Shown here piece after piece: positions 23,995 to 36,641 of a stretch of DNA of 64,000 nucleotides. A model generated the notes under the pieces. The model saw only the letters and a list, made by a program, of their open reading frames with translations. It was not told the DNA's origin and did no database searches. The stretch comes from Schistosoma haematobium (Eukaryota; Platyhelminthes; Trematoda; Strigeidida; Schistosomatidae). Numbering within the stretch: the first letter of the stretch is position 1; each line of letters starts with the position of its first letter. The stretch covers positions 15,258,510-15,322,509 of the forward strand of contig NC_067200.1 of NCBI RefSeq assembly GCF_000699445.3, given 5' to 3'. Position numbers and translations under genes: made by a program.

Positions 23995-24860
23995 GATAAT
24001 AATTAGAATGAAATACCATGGATTGTACTTCAGTTTTACCATAACGCCATGGTACAACAAAAGAACTCCAGAGAATTTGAAAACAAAACAGAATTAAGGT
24101 ATATTACAGAACAACGAACACACTTCGAAATACTTTAGTTCACGTAAAAGAAAAAAATCCTCTTTATGCCAACACAGAACTGCGTCTACAAGTTAGGTTG
24201 TGTCGATTGTGACGCCTTCTATATTTGAGAGTCATCTCAGAAAATCCTGACTCGAGCGAAAGTACATCTTAAGTACACAAAGACACCACCTAATAATCCC
24301 GTAGAACTAAATAGACTTCAAATTAAATCGGTAATAGCAGTTCACGCCATTTTCAACAACCACCAAATCGATTTCAAAAACATTAAAATTTCACAAAAAG
24401 GTTTTTCCAACTACAAAGAAAGGAGAGTAACTGAGGCTTTCCATATAGTGCTTAATCGTCCTACCGTCAATAGAAAAGAAGACCTCACTATACATCCGAC
24501 TTGGACTATTTACCCTAGCTACCATGTCTGATATTATTCACATTTCACACTATTATCTTACAGACAAATTACACTCTATCCTTTCTGAACACAAAGGTCA
24601 CATTTTTTCATCTCTAACCTTGCACACATGCACACACAAATTTACATACATGTCGCTTATAAATCACCTTGACCGAAATGACATGACATTGACTTGGTCA
24701 GACCTGTTTTTTGATTGATCGTACCTAATATCCTTGTTTTCTCCCTTTATACTATTTAAACTTGTATTAATTTTGGTTTGGTTATTCATTTATTCTCTGA
24801 AGAAGTGGCTTACACTAAGTCACGAAACATTAGGAAAACTAATTTTTCTACTCAGTTACA
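23839..24860 (+). mobile_element. Penelope-like element 3' part with GIY-YIG remnant
   Basis: Conceptual reading across frameshifts gives YKLGC, DCDAFYIGE, then TRAKVHLKYT near 24190-24290: the GIY-YIG endonuclease that Penelope-like elements carry after their reverse transcriptase. It continues through AVHAIFNNH and a Pro/Trp-rich end near 24510. A 3' UTR and a hammerhead motif (24790-24842) follow. Frameshifts and stops make it non-functional. Its 5' end is folded back on itself. Confidence 0.82.
24790..24842 (+). ncRNA. Penelope-type hammerhead ribozyme motif
   Basis: Core CTGAAGA, stem II GTGG...TCAC, then CGAAAC. Stem III has decayed (ACAUU in place of ACGUC), so cleavage is doubtful. 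Penelope-like elements are known to encode minimal hammerheads. Confidence 0.75.
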
Positions 24861-25329
24861 TTAACATTTTTCTCCCTAGATTGAATAATAATGAATTTTC
24901 CTAACAACTTGTTTCTGTAAAAAGAAAAAAATGAAAATGATTATCAAATCTTATGTTTTCACAGATGCTGTAGACGTTAAATGTGTGAAGAGTCCAATTG
25001 GAGAACAAAAGGAGCCAAATATTTTCCACCTACGCAAAAATTACAGTCAATAGTTCTATTGCATATTTATGTATATTTTCTCTAATTACATATACCCATG
25101 TGATTTTATTAAAATAAACGTAACTATCTATCATCAGGTTACATATTTGTAATAATCAGACATGACTATTACAAGTATGGACATGTATTCCTTTACTAAA
25201 TGTTTTTTCAGCTAAGAAAAATGTATTGAAATGGTTCTTATCTATTGAATATCTCGTATATGTTAAAAGAATGGAATCAAATGTAGATGAATGAGAATGT
25301 AAATGTTTGACAGTTAATTATTATCAGAA

Positions 25330-25655
25330 GGAGTTTTGTAGATATTATAGTAATTTCAGTGGTTGGGATCATGAGTCAGTTGAAGCTAGATCACCATGTA
25401 AAACCTGGAAGCACTGGATGGTCGTTTCGTCCTGGTATGGGACTCCCAAGTAGTGTGCATCCATGATCCCACCTCGCGAGATTCGAACGTAGGACCAATC
25501 GGTTTCGCGCGCGAACGTTTAACCTCTAGACCACTGAGCTGGTCGGCATCCAACGGTGTTAATATCTAACGTCATGGTAGTCTAGCTTCAAATGACTCAT
25601 GATCTCAACCATTGAAATTACCATAATATCCAAAAGCAAACCCTGCTGATATATT
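25330..25655. mobile_element. Family B inverted copy
   Basis: Minus-strand tail, ribozyme (core mutated to CTTGGGA), head with B-box complement ATTCGAACG, then plus-strand tail from about 25574. Confidence 0.82.
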
Positions 25656-26704
25656 TTTTTTTAAAGTAAAATGTCATAAAGCAGCATAATATGAAAATTT
25701 CATCAATCCAATAATAGTATCATAATTCATATTGTTTGATATTATTAAGAATAAAAAAAGGATTTAATGAGATAAATTGTTTCTCAGATTTGTCAAATAA
25801 TCTACGTGATAACCAATTTGTTTTTGTGTTTATTATTCTCTTGATATTACAAGAAAACCATGTATTCATTGACAGATTTAATTGTAATATGATAGTACAT
25901 TTATATTAAGAATAATTGAATTGAATGTTGTTATTTATGAATAAGCTTGAATATAACATAAAAATTGATGTATTGAGTTGTTTATTATTTTAATAATCAT
26001 ATTCAATTATTCTATGTGAATGAAATCATCCATGTTATTTTACAGCATTCTAAAGTGTTATGTTCTCCTATTTGATTAACGTAAAATACAGTATACGACT
26101 ACGGCACTTGAACGTATTGAACTATCACAGTCGCATATCAGAAGATAGAAGAAGATTGGAGAAGTGCTTGTTGGATAAAAATCAAAATGTACAGAATATT
26201 ATGGGTATTTGTAGATATTGGAGTTTGTTATATCAACATTATAATTCAGCTAATCCGCAAAGAGGCATTTTATGCTACTCTACAATAGTAGCATGCCACG
26301 TTGATATTCTAGAAAGCTGCAGTATGTAAACTCTTCGGCTCTTTTAGAACCTCTGGAGGCTGCGTCGTAGTTGTCGAAAGCCACCCGAACACAAAGAATG
26401 TGTTATTCCAATATTAGAATGGTAATTAGTTAGGAAAATGAACTCTTTTCAGAATTGTAATTTTGTAAACATTATTGTTCTTTTACAATGTCTATTAAGT
26501 TAGATTAAAGAAACTTGTATCCTTTTTTTATAGTTTTCATATTAAAATGTTTCTTTTTTCGGATGAAATGTCACAAAAATATTACAAATTTTCATGTAAG
26601 TAGTATTAGTTGACTAGTTTAACCGAATGGTATTTTATTATCACAGTCAACAGTATAATAAAATAAGATTAAAGTTGCATACAACATTTTTCTGAAAATT
26701 CGCT
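25656..26704. other. AT-rich DNA with an 89-codon frame of doubtful meaning
   Basis: 26060-26329 (+) is open and preceded by a pyrimidine-rich TATTTTACAG at 26036-26045, which could be an acceptor. No domain and no convincing donor; left unassigned. Confidence 0.35.
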
Positions 26705-26995
26705 TGATATTATTTACTTGAAACTTCCCATTGATGATTAGGAATTCAATTAGTCAGTTTCTTATTGGCGAATGTGCATCCTGTGCGAACTGCCTCGATA
26801 TTACCTTAATTCATTGGCGTTATACGTAAGGACGGATAGTGGCTACCAACGGAATCCACGACGTGCGTTTCGCCCCGTTTGGGCCTCTTCAGCTGCACGT
26901 AGCTGCATCTCAGAGTTGATGTTCACTCTGGGACCCAAACCCAGTACGCTCCGATTCAAACGCCATTGTGTTATCCACTTAGCTACTGAGTCCAC
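26705..26995 (-). mobile_element. Family A copy, head-ribozyme-tail
   Basis: Minus strand: head GACTCAGTAGCTAAGTGG (A-box region), B-box-like GGGTTTGGGTCCC, ribozyme, tail through ACTGACTAATTGAATTCC to the GGAAGTTTCAAG end. A single unit in normal order. Confidence 0.82.
26851..26900 (-). ncRNA. Hammerhead motif, family A, partly degraded
   Basis: Core CTGAAGA and CGAAAC present. Stem II GGCCC/GGGGC has one G-G mismatch. Stem III is ACGC/ACGT. The first base after cleavage is G rather than C, breaking the closing stem I pair. Confidence 0.6.
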
Positions 26996-27189
26996 TATTT
27001 ATCTGTATATTTTCCAAGAAGTTTCAAGAACATCAGTCATATCATCTGTTTGTTAATCAGCGAATGTAATACGTTTGGGTTTTTTTTAATTTTCTAGTTA
27101 ATTATTATGACTTCATCCCATCTCATTTTATTTTTAACGTTTGCTATCACAAATAACTACTTGATTATTCTCGTTCTACGAATATTTCG

Positions 27190-27380
27190 GCTATTTAGAT
27201 TGAAAGCACTCAGAGGCGAGGCTGAAGGCGCTGGGTTCGAATCCCACGAGTGGGATCGTGGATACGCACTGTTGAGAAAATCCACAATAGGACGAATCGG
27301 CCGTCCAGTGCTTCCAGGTTTTCAATGGTGGTCTAACATCAGTCGGTTCATGACTTCAACCAAAAACTTAAAATATATAG
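27190..27380 (+). mobile_element. Family B, 5'-truncated plus copy
   Basis: B box GGGTTCGAATCCCACGAG at about 27233, a mutated ribozyme (TTGAGAA, GAATC), and tail AGGTTTTCAATGGTGGTCTA of the second subfamily. The 27107-27541 open frame runs across it and is not a gene. Confidence 0.78.
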
Positions 27381-27825
27381 TTTATCATATACACACATAT
27401 TGTTATTTTGTATATGATCAATATTTTTCACATCTCACTGACTCTTACATTTACTCTGACAATTTACAATATCAACATTCGAATATTACTAACAACGTTG
27501 TTTCATTTATAAACTGTAGCAATTCTATGTTAATTTTGTAATTTGAGTTATTGCACTGAAGAAACTCAATTGGGTTGGCCGGTTGAAATCTTAATTTCTA
27601 AGATTATTTCAAATATATTTTTTGTATTTATTCTCTTTGTCATTAGAGTTCAAATGTTTCAGCATATTAAGTTGTGTAATTGTTATTATTATAACAAAAT
27701 AATAGTTTACCAAAGTTTTACAATATTTACATATAGAGTCAGTATCATTTATCGCATTATAAAAAAGCTAACGTCATCTTCTGTATCAACATGTAGCTTA
27801 GATTTTTAATTAAATACCTTGCGAT

Positions 27826-28128
27826 GTGAGCTACTTATATTCACATAAGTAGTATATAGCGATAGTCAGGAATAAAATGTACTTTAGTAGAAGATCGAGA
27901 AAGAAAGAATGGGAACGGAAAGCAGTTGGTATAGAAATGCACGAACAATGAAATTTGAGACAATGGGCTGATATTTGCAAAGGAATAGTCGAGTTTGAGA
28001 CAATTAAGTGACATTTTGCAAATTGAGAATTCACTATATGATTCTCAGATTTTACTAAGAGATTCTGTAATTTTGTGTTCGAATAAATTCGGTTGTCCCC
28101 ATTCGTGTTCTTGTTCACTACAACCCTA
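27826..28128 (-). mobile_element. Small solo LTR
   Basis: Reverse copy: TTGTAGTGAACAAG at 28128 to CATCGCA near 27826. The flanking four bases (GGGT/AGGT) differ at one position, compatible with an aged 4-bp duplication. Confidence 0.7.
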
Positions 28129-29599
28129 TTGGTTATCAATCACTTTACGATGTTATCTGTTAAAAACAATGTTATTCATTAAACTCTCTCTGAACATTCC
28201 AAAATACTTTACTTTATTGCTTTCGATGTAGAATAGATTTGATGGAAAAATTTACGGACACTGAATACCTAATAGAAAGTTCATTAATATGTATTTATTA
28301 TAAGTGTATTGAACAATAACCTCATATAATCTTCTGTTTCACTGGAGATCTCATTTTAAATGTTTCGACTATCAAACTAATTTCATTGATGCGCTGAGTT
28401 AATACCAACGTTTTGATTATTAGCGGTTTCACAATTTATAAATCTTCATAGTCTTCACGTAAATAAATGACATAACATATACAAATACAATTTGATGGAA
28501 TCAATGTAACGTCTACCATCTGAAAGTATTGATACAACTGCTTGATATTGTCTAATCAAAAACGAGAAAAAAAGACATTCAGTATCAATCGTGTTACTAA
28601 ACTCCAGTTCATGCAATAGACCAACCAACCATTCATTATTTCAAATCTTCGTGAAGTTTGATTACATCATTATCATTTTTCTTGAATTCATAACTGATTG
28701 ATTTCAATTCATATCTTTCTTTATTATCAATAATGTGTTTTCAGTTACTTCATTAGACAGTCACCAAATGTTTGTTAACCCTATGAATTCTAATCACTAT
28801 TTCAATCTTCTGTAACTTTCCCTCTCAAACTTTATTCATCCGTAAGAAAATTTTCGATGGCATTATTAACTCCATTTAAATCTTCACTGCATCATGATAG
28901 ACATATTCATCTTTAATCACCCTCTTATGTACAAGTATGTCAATGTCTGTAATAACTCTGATTTTCATATATTATACAGGTTGTAAGCGGTTGTTGAGAT
29001 CCTAACAAAATGAAATGTATTCATATTATTCTGCATCAGTCTTTGTTCTTCCGCTCTTTATTAGTCAACTTCTTAAAACTTTGGTAACCATGCTTATTCT
29101 TAAGTATTATTATAGATAACAAAACAGACCTGAATAGACACATGTCAAAATATTTGAATTAGATCAAGATATCTAGTATACTAGGTGACAAAAGACAACA
29201 TACGAACGCATCTCACCAACCGTGAATCATGTGATATCGTACGATCCATCTTGTTTTCCTTAGAATATTGGAACATAAACTACGTCCCTTGAATTGATGA
29301 TTTGTCAAAAGCTGCATATAACGAGTAGGAAAAAGTCAAAGAAAATATCAAACATCATTTCATATGATCAATGAAATTATTTTATTATACATACTGATGG
29401 ATCAAAGCAACATGACAACAGTGATCTGATGCCTGTAACCCAAATTTTCCTAAACACATAAACATTCCTATTGAGCAGATGTCGATAAACTGTAAAATCT
29501 CCATGGCAATGTTATCACTGGTTGCATTTTCTTACCTCATTTTCTGCCCCATTATCTTTTATCTATTATTTTATACTACTAACTAAAATTCAGTAACTA
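28129..29599. other. AT-rich DNA, nothing recognised
   Basis: No repeat family of this window and no coding signal. Confidence 0.5.
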
Positions 29600-29845
29600 G
29601 ATTGAATTTAGACATTAACACTGTTGGATGCCGACGCTCTCACACTCGCACGCGAGGACAAAAGGTAATGGAATCTAATCCCGCGAGTGGGATCGTGGGT
29701 GCTGAGGAGTCCCATACTAGAAAGAAACGGAATTCCAGTGCCTCCAGATTTTCCATTGAGTTCTAGTTTTAGTTGACTCATGGACTAAAGTATTAAATTA
29801 CTACAATCTCCACAAAAAACTCCTAATAATGATAATAACTTCTTA
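29600..29845 (+). mobile_element. Family B plus copy
   Basis: Leader, head (TCCCGCGAGTGGGATCG) and ribozyme with good core CTGAGGA and GAAAC, but stem II cannot pair (GTCC against GAAA). Tail to about 29845. Confidence 0.78.
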
Positions 29846-30089
29846 AAATTCAGTCTGGGTGGTTAGTTTATATATTGCCCACGACTTCATCGCGCAAAAC
29901 CCCCGTAACACTACCACGTCATAATGTTAAAGTTGACTTTGGTAGTTGTGTAAGGTTATATGTTTACTCTAGTAAATGGGTTTCTGAATATGTAGACTGA
30001 TACAGTAAAATATGAAATTCTCCTAAAACTTTCGTGTCCCTGATTAACTCCCATTATGTCCACTTCCTTATTCCTTGATAATACACTCA

Positions 30090-30200
30090 TAAAGCATTTT
30101 GTACACATGTTAATTTGGTTATTTGTTCTCTGAAGAAGTGATTTACACTAAGTCACGAAACGTCAGAAAATCTAATTTTTCTACTCATTGGGATATTACA
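30090..30200 (+). mobile_element. Penelope-like element 3' end
   Basis: Short 3' remnant related to 24740-24860: an AT-rich lead-in, the hammerhead, and the tail AATTTTTCTACTCATTGGGA. No coding part is left. Confidence 0.7.
30124..30172 (+). ncRNA. Penelope-type hammerhead ribozyme, intact core
   Basis: Core CTGAAGA at 30130-30136, stem II GTGA/TCAC fully paired, then CGAAAC, a minimal stem III ACGU, and predicted cleavage after GUC. Stem I pairs TTCT with AGAA. This is the best preserved of the three Penelope motifs. Confidence 0.8.
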
Positions 30201-30839
30201 AATATATTATTCATTTATTTATGGAATAATACTTGTTTATCCGTAATATGGGATAATTGTGTTTGTTGAGCACAAGTGATTCTGTCACTCACCTTATTTA
30301 GTTTTTAATACTAACAACAAGTGTATCATCTTCATAACAAGTTGTCAGTTTTCATTTTCGAGAGACTAAACTCTACTGAAGTTAATGATACATGTCTCAT
30401 TCTAGATGTAGTTAAACTTAATGTTTGTCTGATTTAGGTTAGTTTACGACGAAATTATCTTTCAAATGAAAAACGTCCACAAGATTTTCATCACCCTATG
30501 AACTGTAAACTTAGGGTTGCCTTTGTGTTGCATTTTCGAGCTCAAGTTTCATAATTATATATATAAATCATTAGCATTCTTTAAGTTTGAAATTATTTTA
30601 TTTCTAAGAGTAATACTCCATAATGCTTATAGATGGTTGTATCGACATATATCGGCATTCCATTCTTTCGACTATATTTCATATGACATCACAATTTTTT
30701 TATTTGACATGAAAAACAGTTTTCTGATATTCTGTCGAAAAAAATCAACAAGGAACATTGACCGATCAGTCTATCGATCAAAAATTTACCCAATGTTTTG
30801 TAGTAAGCGATTGAAACTTATCTATCAGTAAGCAAACAT

Positions 30840-30960
30840 GAATAATGGCTAGCATTGGATTCCAGGACGCGCGTTTCGTCCTATTTGAGGCTCCTCATGC
30901 AGAAACCCTGCACCTGACGAGTCCCAAATATGACGAAGACTAGGAAACCCTGTACACCTA
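30840..30960. mobile_element. Family A ribozyme fragment, inverted pair
   Basis: A minus-strand ribozyme (GGATTCCAGGACGCGCG then TTTCGTCC) is followed by a plus-strand piece (CCTGACGAGTCCCAAAT). Both cores are mutated (ATGAGGA; GAAGAC). The 31 kb LTR begins just after it. Confidence 0.75.
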
Positions 30961-30967
30961 GTATGAG

Positions 30968-31446
30968 TGTTATATCCCGATAAGAATAATGAATGGTAAC
31001 TTTCGGGATCAATTTAGGGACCAATACTATGCGAATATTTTTATCGAATAATTGTTATGTAACTAAACTATTCATATTCATGTCCCTCTTATTATGAACT
31101 TTATTTTGATCTATAAACTATTATTATACGATTTACCATTCTTGAGTTATGGCCTGTCTATTAATTACTATCTCCCTCATTCACAGCCACTTTTGGGCAA
31201 ATATTGTTATTTTCTATTTTACGGTACGCTATGGTCTGTCTGGTTGGTATATAAACCGAGTATGTTTGAAATAAATGATTGATATTGCAGAGGCTGAGAT
31301 TTGTGTCCTGAACTCAACTGACTGGGCTAGACAGGAAGCGAGATCAATCAGAACTCTAGGCTGCTCGCACGTGTTTTATGCATCATTTATTCGATCGATA
31401 ATTCGCCGCTCTCTGATTGGCGGTATCGTTGCGTTATACAGTAACA
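30968..31446 (+). mobile_element. LTR of an LTR retrotransposon (large family)
   Basis: Begins TGTTATATCCCG and ends GTAACA (TGTTA...TAACA). It holds a TATA box (TATATAAA, 31248-31255) and AATAAA at 31270. About 24 bp beyond the end (CAC...TTCACAAGTTAT) is shared with the 49 kb copy, so the exact 3' boundary is uncertain and some internal sequence remains. No gag or pol is present. 30968-31337 is a perfect inverted repeat of 49536-49905. Confidence 0.75.
31248..31255 (+). promoter_or_regulatory. LTR TATA box
   Basis: TATATAAA about 15 bp before the AATAAA signal, the spacing of a compact U3/R junction. Conserved in the 49, 46, 57 kb copies as TATATAAA or TATATACT. Confidence 0.55.
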
Positions 31447-31469
31447 GGGCACACAGATTCACAAGTTAT

Positions 31470-32984
31470 GACAATGAGACTCCTAAATTGTGTGCATTCA
31501 CGATCCCATTGTGGATCTCGCTACTAACCTTCAGGTCTCCCTGACAGTACCTGACATTTAGACAAATGAGCCAATATCCGGTAGTTTACATATCTAACTG
31601 AAATCAGTCGGTGATATTACGCAACCACCCTCCAATTCACTTGTTGGGCAACTGTCTCACATCAGATTTCGTGATCTGAAGATGAAGCGCTCAATGCGGA
31701 ACTTAAAGGTCCTGAGCTTAATACTCGAAATGATCAAGAATATGTATTGTAGAGGAGTCATTCACTGAGAAGAAATGATTGTCGACTAAATATGTATTTC
31801 CTTGTAAGTTTCGGTTTCCTAGTTGAGTAGAAGATGGATTCGTACTTCATCAGCGTTGATGCATAAATTCATTTTCATCTGCAGTCATACCTTCTTTCTT
31901 GTATCTGGTCATATCAGTCTTTCTACGTTATGATAAGTAGTAGTTTTCACACAGTCGCAGCACTACTTGTATTTTAGCACGTTATAATATTATGTTTCCC
32001 AGTCTTCAACGGTTGTCTGACTAAGGTCAAATCGTGATGTTAACAAACAGTTTCATCAATTACCATTCAGCCTCGCTGTTGACAAATTTTGTTGATGTTG
32101 TTAATGTTGTTGTGGTGGTGGTAGGCATATTTAATAAATAAGTGTGTGGTTTGCAGACAACTAAGTATTTCTCCCTGTCAGAACTGAAATAAACAGTCAT
32201 TCAAAACCTAGTGCAGCTTGGTGTTTCTAGGTGATGCTTTACTTTATGTCAGTAAACATACAATGAAGATCAATTCGGATACATTTTTTAAAGGAGGTGG
32301 CTTTCAGTTGTAATTTAGTAAGCATAAGTTTTGGTAAAATGTAGCATTTAGTTAAATCTTTCAAACAGGAATTAATTCATTATTAACTCAAGTAATTCAC
32401 TATCTAAGCGTTGCATGATCTAAGATTTTGTTTGTCTAAATAAACTCGACGATAATGTAGATTTGTTAATTAAAGAGATTGAAAATTACATTGATACTAT
32501 ATACCTATCAACTTATATACTATTTATTTGTTGGTTGGTAAAATCAATGTCAGTTTATGTATTAATATTCAAGTTTTAAGACAAAATTCTGAGGACAGAA
32601 ACTGTATCGATTGTAATCTCAGTCAAGAATCTTATTGCTGAATTATTATAATTGATTTTTCCCAATAGTAGTTTACATTCTCTGGTACAATGTTATTCAA
32701 CTGTTAACAGATAATCTTAACTGTATGATAAAAGTTTACTTTCAATGAATATTCTATTTGTCATGTAGGTGGTTTTACTTATCGGAATTCAAGATTCTTC
32801 TTTAATTTTCTTTAGATAACTGGTACAGTTACTGAGAAAAAAATTCAAAAAACTGTTCATCACTATATATGAATTTGATGTTCACCCCTCAAATTAGCTC
32901 TACAAATGTAGTGTTAACGGAAGATCCTAAGTGTGTTACTTGTATTTTATTCTTAGCCTATTACATCATGAATAAACTCATAAA
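31470..32984. other. Mixed DNA after the 31 kb LTR
   Basis: 31470-31760 is GC-richer and probably old element sequence; the rest is AT-rich with a short GGTGGTGGT-type run near 32115. Confidence 0.4.
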
Positions 32985-33560
32985 TCATCATGGCGGACAG
33001 ATCTCTAAATAAAATCAGTAACAAATGGTACTCGACGGATCTATTTTCCATTGGTTTTACTGAAGATGGCAGTTACAAAAACTGGATATCCTCCTATGAC
33101 CTAGCTCATCACTGCCAGGAACTTCAACTTACAATCTATGAAGAAAACTGCACAGAATATCGGGACATTTAACTGAACAATAAAAATACTCTGTCATTGT
33201 AAATAACAAAATTCGGTTTCCAAAATAAAAGTTTCAGTTGGTTTCTATCAATTCAAGTGAACAATTCGAAACAATTCAGTATTTTTCAACTATGTAACAA
33301 GTTTATATGAAGCAATAATCGAATGTATATAGAAGAAAACAGAGGCCTTAGAATATGTTTTGTAAATTTATACTGTACAAAATCATAGACAGTGTAGTTT
33401 CCCTTATAGATTGCAAGTTGAAGTTCCTGGCAGTGATGAGCTAGGTCATAGAGGGATATCCAGTTTTTGTAACTGCCATCTTCAGTAAAACCAATGGAAA
33501 ACAGATCCGTCGAGTACCGTTTGTTACTGATTTTGTTTAGAGATCTGTCGTTCTTCGACG
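32985..33560. repeat. Fold-back repeat of unknown family
   Basis: 32993-33135 and 33425-33550 are near-identical reverse complements (about 130-140 bp arms, about 290-bp spacer). The plus arm has an open frame (ISNKWYSTDLFSIGFTEDG) that the minus arm also encodes with changes, suggesting an old coding element. I do not recognise the protein. Confidence 0.75.
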
Positions 33561-34144
33561 GGATTACCTAGAGTTCTGTTGATTCACTTGTTTAACTTCT
33601 TAATAGGACTTCTCAATCCCAGATCACCTTCATCGTAATCTATGAGTAGGTTTGCAAATTTCATTATGAAATCATCATTGTCTATGAATACTGTTGTTCG
33701 TCTTTTGTCATCTGTTACTGTGTTGATCTTCTACTAGTACTTAAATGCTTTTGGAATATTTTGTTTTGTGTGATCTGCGTTGAATGACCAGTTTTCCGTA
33801 TGGTTAAATGCATTATGGCTTGATTTTTTTTCTCAATAATTACTTTGTTTATTTCTGATGCCTTTAATAATGATTCATGATCCGCAAAGAAATGTGATGT
33901 ATTTGCTCATTACATTTTGAAAGCAGAGTACATAAGATATAATAAAATGTGTATCCTATAATTCATAAAACAATGTATCGTATTTAGTTAAAACAGTAAA
34001 ACTAACTACCAACACTTCCATAGGATCGGAGTAGGTTATCATTTTTAAACTGTACAATGGGTTGTTTATTAACATAAATTTAATATTTTTCATTGTAGCT
34101 AATATCGAAGACGATATCATATAGTTTAAAAAACACTTTTGCAA

Positions 34145-34400
34145 TATCATTTCCCATCGTCTTCAGTGGGTAACAGCCTCACACTTGACACGGTTGAACT
34201 CTACTTCTCACGGCTTCTTACTAAAATTCCGAAATTTCGAAGTAAGTCACTATTAAGCACATGAAAATGATTGCGCAATATCGTGGATTGACTGGAACCA
34301 GACATTAACAATGTTAGATCAAGGTTCGGTGCTCTAAAACTTTAAGCGTTCGCTCAAGATCTTAGGTCAGCATTTAATACTAATTCAATGATCTAAAGCT
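34145..34400. mobile_element. Family B, very degenerate inverted copy
   Basis: Minus-strand leader (GAACTCTACTTCTCACGGC) followed by a plus-strand leader/head (CAGACATTAACAATGTTAG). No ribozyme recognised. Confidence 0.55.
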
Positions 34401-35104
34401 AAAACCTTATCCCGGATGAATAGGTTTATATGTACAAGCTAACGAATTGCTACAAACTAGGAAAAGTGGCTATAATATGCTCCTTGACTTTCATAGATTC
34501 ATCACTTAAATCATAATACAAAAAAGACTCTCTATATAGTATTAATCACATCAATCACAATTTCAATTGAGATGGTTTACTCTTTACTAACATAATTTTT
34601 CCTTTTTGACTGATACATGAGTATGGTTTGAGAAGTTTTCAGGAACACTCCAAATGTTTCACTCAAAAGTGTCCTCAGTTCATTAATTTTGTCATTTTGA
34701 TAATCCCAAGGGATTGTACGTGGCCTACTATATCATGTGGTAGAGAAAAAAATTGCCTTTTGAAATAAACTCTTTTTTTATCTTTTTTTTAATTGAGCAC
34801 CCAAATTTTGTTCCTTACAAAATGATCATATTATTCAATAGTGTCAATTATATACTACTGTCAATTATTTGTGATGTATAACGGTGGTTATTAATTTTTA
34901 ATTTAAGCATCTATGTATGTAATTTTGAAATATAGATGACTTATTCAGTCTATTTATCAAGATAACCAAGGTATACTGTCAATCACCAAAATAAAATAAG
35001 TCTATTAACTGATTTAGCTCAACGGAATTACACGTGAAATATGATTTCGTGAAAACACTACAAAGCATCATGAAAAATTATTTTTAGCCCACTGTTTCAG
35101 CACA

Positions 35105-35610
35105 ATTATATAAATAAATACTATAGAAAACCTGGAAGCACTGGACGGCTATCTAGCTTCAACTGACTCAAGATCTCAACCATTGAAATTAATATAACAT
35201 CCACAAAAACACTTCTGGTATTAATCAACATATACTCACGAGTGATTGGCTTCAAAAGGTATTTTCTGGAGTTCTAGTGAGAAGCGGTGACCAGTGGAGT
35301 TCAACCAGTTCTGTTGTGAAATATTAACTCACTTAAGACAATAGTGGATGGTGGCACAGTTTCGTGGTTTGGTTGAAGTTAGACATTAATACCGTTGGAC
35401 GCCGGCCAGCTCAGTGGTCTAAAGGTTAGGCGTTCGCGTGCGAGACTGATAGGTCCTGTGTTCGAATCTCGAGAGTCGGTATGGTGGATACGCACTGCTG
35501 AGGAGTTCTACAACAGGACGAAACGGCCATCTAGTGCTTCCAGCTTTTCCGTGGTGGTCTAGCCTCAACTGACTCATGATGTAAACAGTTGAAATTGAGA
35601 AAAGAGTTTA
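35105..35610. mobile_element. Family B copy: inverted tip, tail, leader, head, ribozyme, tail
   Basis: Starts with a short minus-strand piece (35118-35145), then plus-strand tail (CTAGCTTCAACTGACTC), leader (AGAAGCGGTGACCAGTGG), head CAGCTCAGTGGTCTAAAGG with B-box-like GTGTTCGAATCTC, ribozyme, and tail again. The plus part exceeds one unit. Confidence 0.82.
35492..35537 (+). ncRNA. Hammerhead ribozyme, family B, core intact
   Basis: GCACTG, CTGAGGA, stem II GTTC/GGAC (one U-G), CGAAAC, stem III ACGG/CCAT with one C-A mismatch, then C and TAGTGC (closing G-U). Confidence 0.7.
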
Positions 35611-35739
35611 ACCTTATTAGTTGAAATAATTGAATATTGAATTAATTCAACTGGTAGAATTTAATTCAACCTAGGTTTACTGTATGGCAATACATAGTCC
35701 TTTACTAAAGTCCAAAAGTGTGGTTTTTTATTTTTTTTT

Positions 35740-36050
35740 AAGCAAAGATAGATAGTGGCTATCAGTGGAATCCAGGACGTACGTTTCATCCTATTTGGGA
35801 CTCGTCAACTGGATGTATCTGCATCTCAGAGTTGATGTTCACTTTGGGACTACAACCCAGTACCTTCCATTTCAAATGCTAGTGTTTTATCCACTTAGCT
35901 ACTAGATCCACTATCCATCTTTGCTTAAAAAGCTTGTGACTTAAAGCCATATCGAGGCAATCCGCACAGGATGCCCATATATCCATAAGAGACTGATCAA
36001 TTGCAGTCCTAAACATCAGTAGGAAGATTCAAGTAAACAATATCAAGTGA
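35740..36050. mobile_element. Family A inverted copy
   Basis: Left to about 35910: minus-strand ribozyme and head. Right: plus-strand tail (CTATCCATCTTTGCTTAAAA to CAATATCAAGTGAA). The ribozyme is inactive (TTGACGA core; GGATGAAAC disrupts stem II). Confidence 0.82.
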
Positions 36051-36609
36051 ATTTATGGTTCATTATATTCAAAATAACTTCACGTTTATCTTTATTTATT
36101 TAATACAAAAAAATTAATTTATTTTATAAGTTGACTGATTTTCTAAATAAGTTAAACTATTCTATACTCACATAGTTTATTTAAGGACATTAGAATTTTA
36201 AATCAAAGTTCAATTGTATATTACTATATACTCAGTCTAAACTGATCACGAATAATGATTTTTCAACGTCTCCACCTTCGCTCCCCCCTCCCTCCCCATC
36301 ACCTCAATTTCAACCAACAAAAAGGCCGAATATTCTATATATGAAAGACAAAATCAAATAATATCTATTCTTTATTGATTTCTTATATAGAAAAATTCGC
36401 ATTTTTCTATTCAACCAAGAAATCAGGTTGAATAATTAACAGAGGAAAAAAAGTATATTGAATATTAACTAAAATTAATTAGACTTTTAATTAATGACAG
36501 TTATCTCAAATATTGAAAAAAAAATCTGATATGTTGCATAGTTTTAATAAAACGTAACATTTTATTGGACGGGGGAGGGCTAACCTTATCGAATATACCT
36601 TAATACAGG

Positions 36610-36641
<32 letters not shown>

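Noticed and set aside
24524..24718. 64-codon plus-strand frame starting MSDIIHISHYY
   Set aside because: It begins in the last codons of the Penelope GIY-YIG region in another frame and runs through its 3' UTR.
26060..26329. Possible internal exon (acceptor-like TTTTACAG upstream)
   Set aside because: No domain, no clear donor and no neighbouring exon; kept only as a note.
27107..27541. 144-codon plus-strand frame, the second longest in the window
   Set aside because: It runs through a family B copy (head, ribozyme, tail) and AT-rich flanks; the composition is not protein-like.
31094..31282. 62-codon frame repeated identically at 49591-49779 (minus)
   Set aside because: It lies wholly inside the LTR; identity reflects the LTR copies, not a conserved protein.
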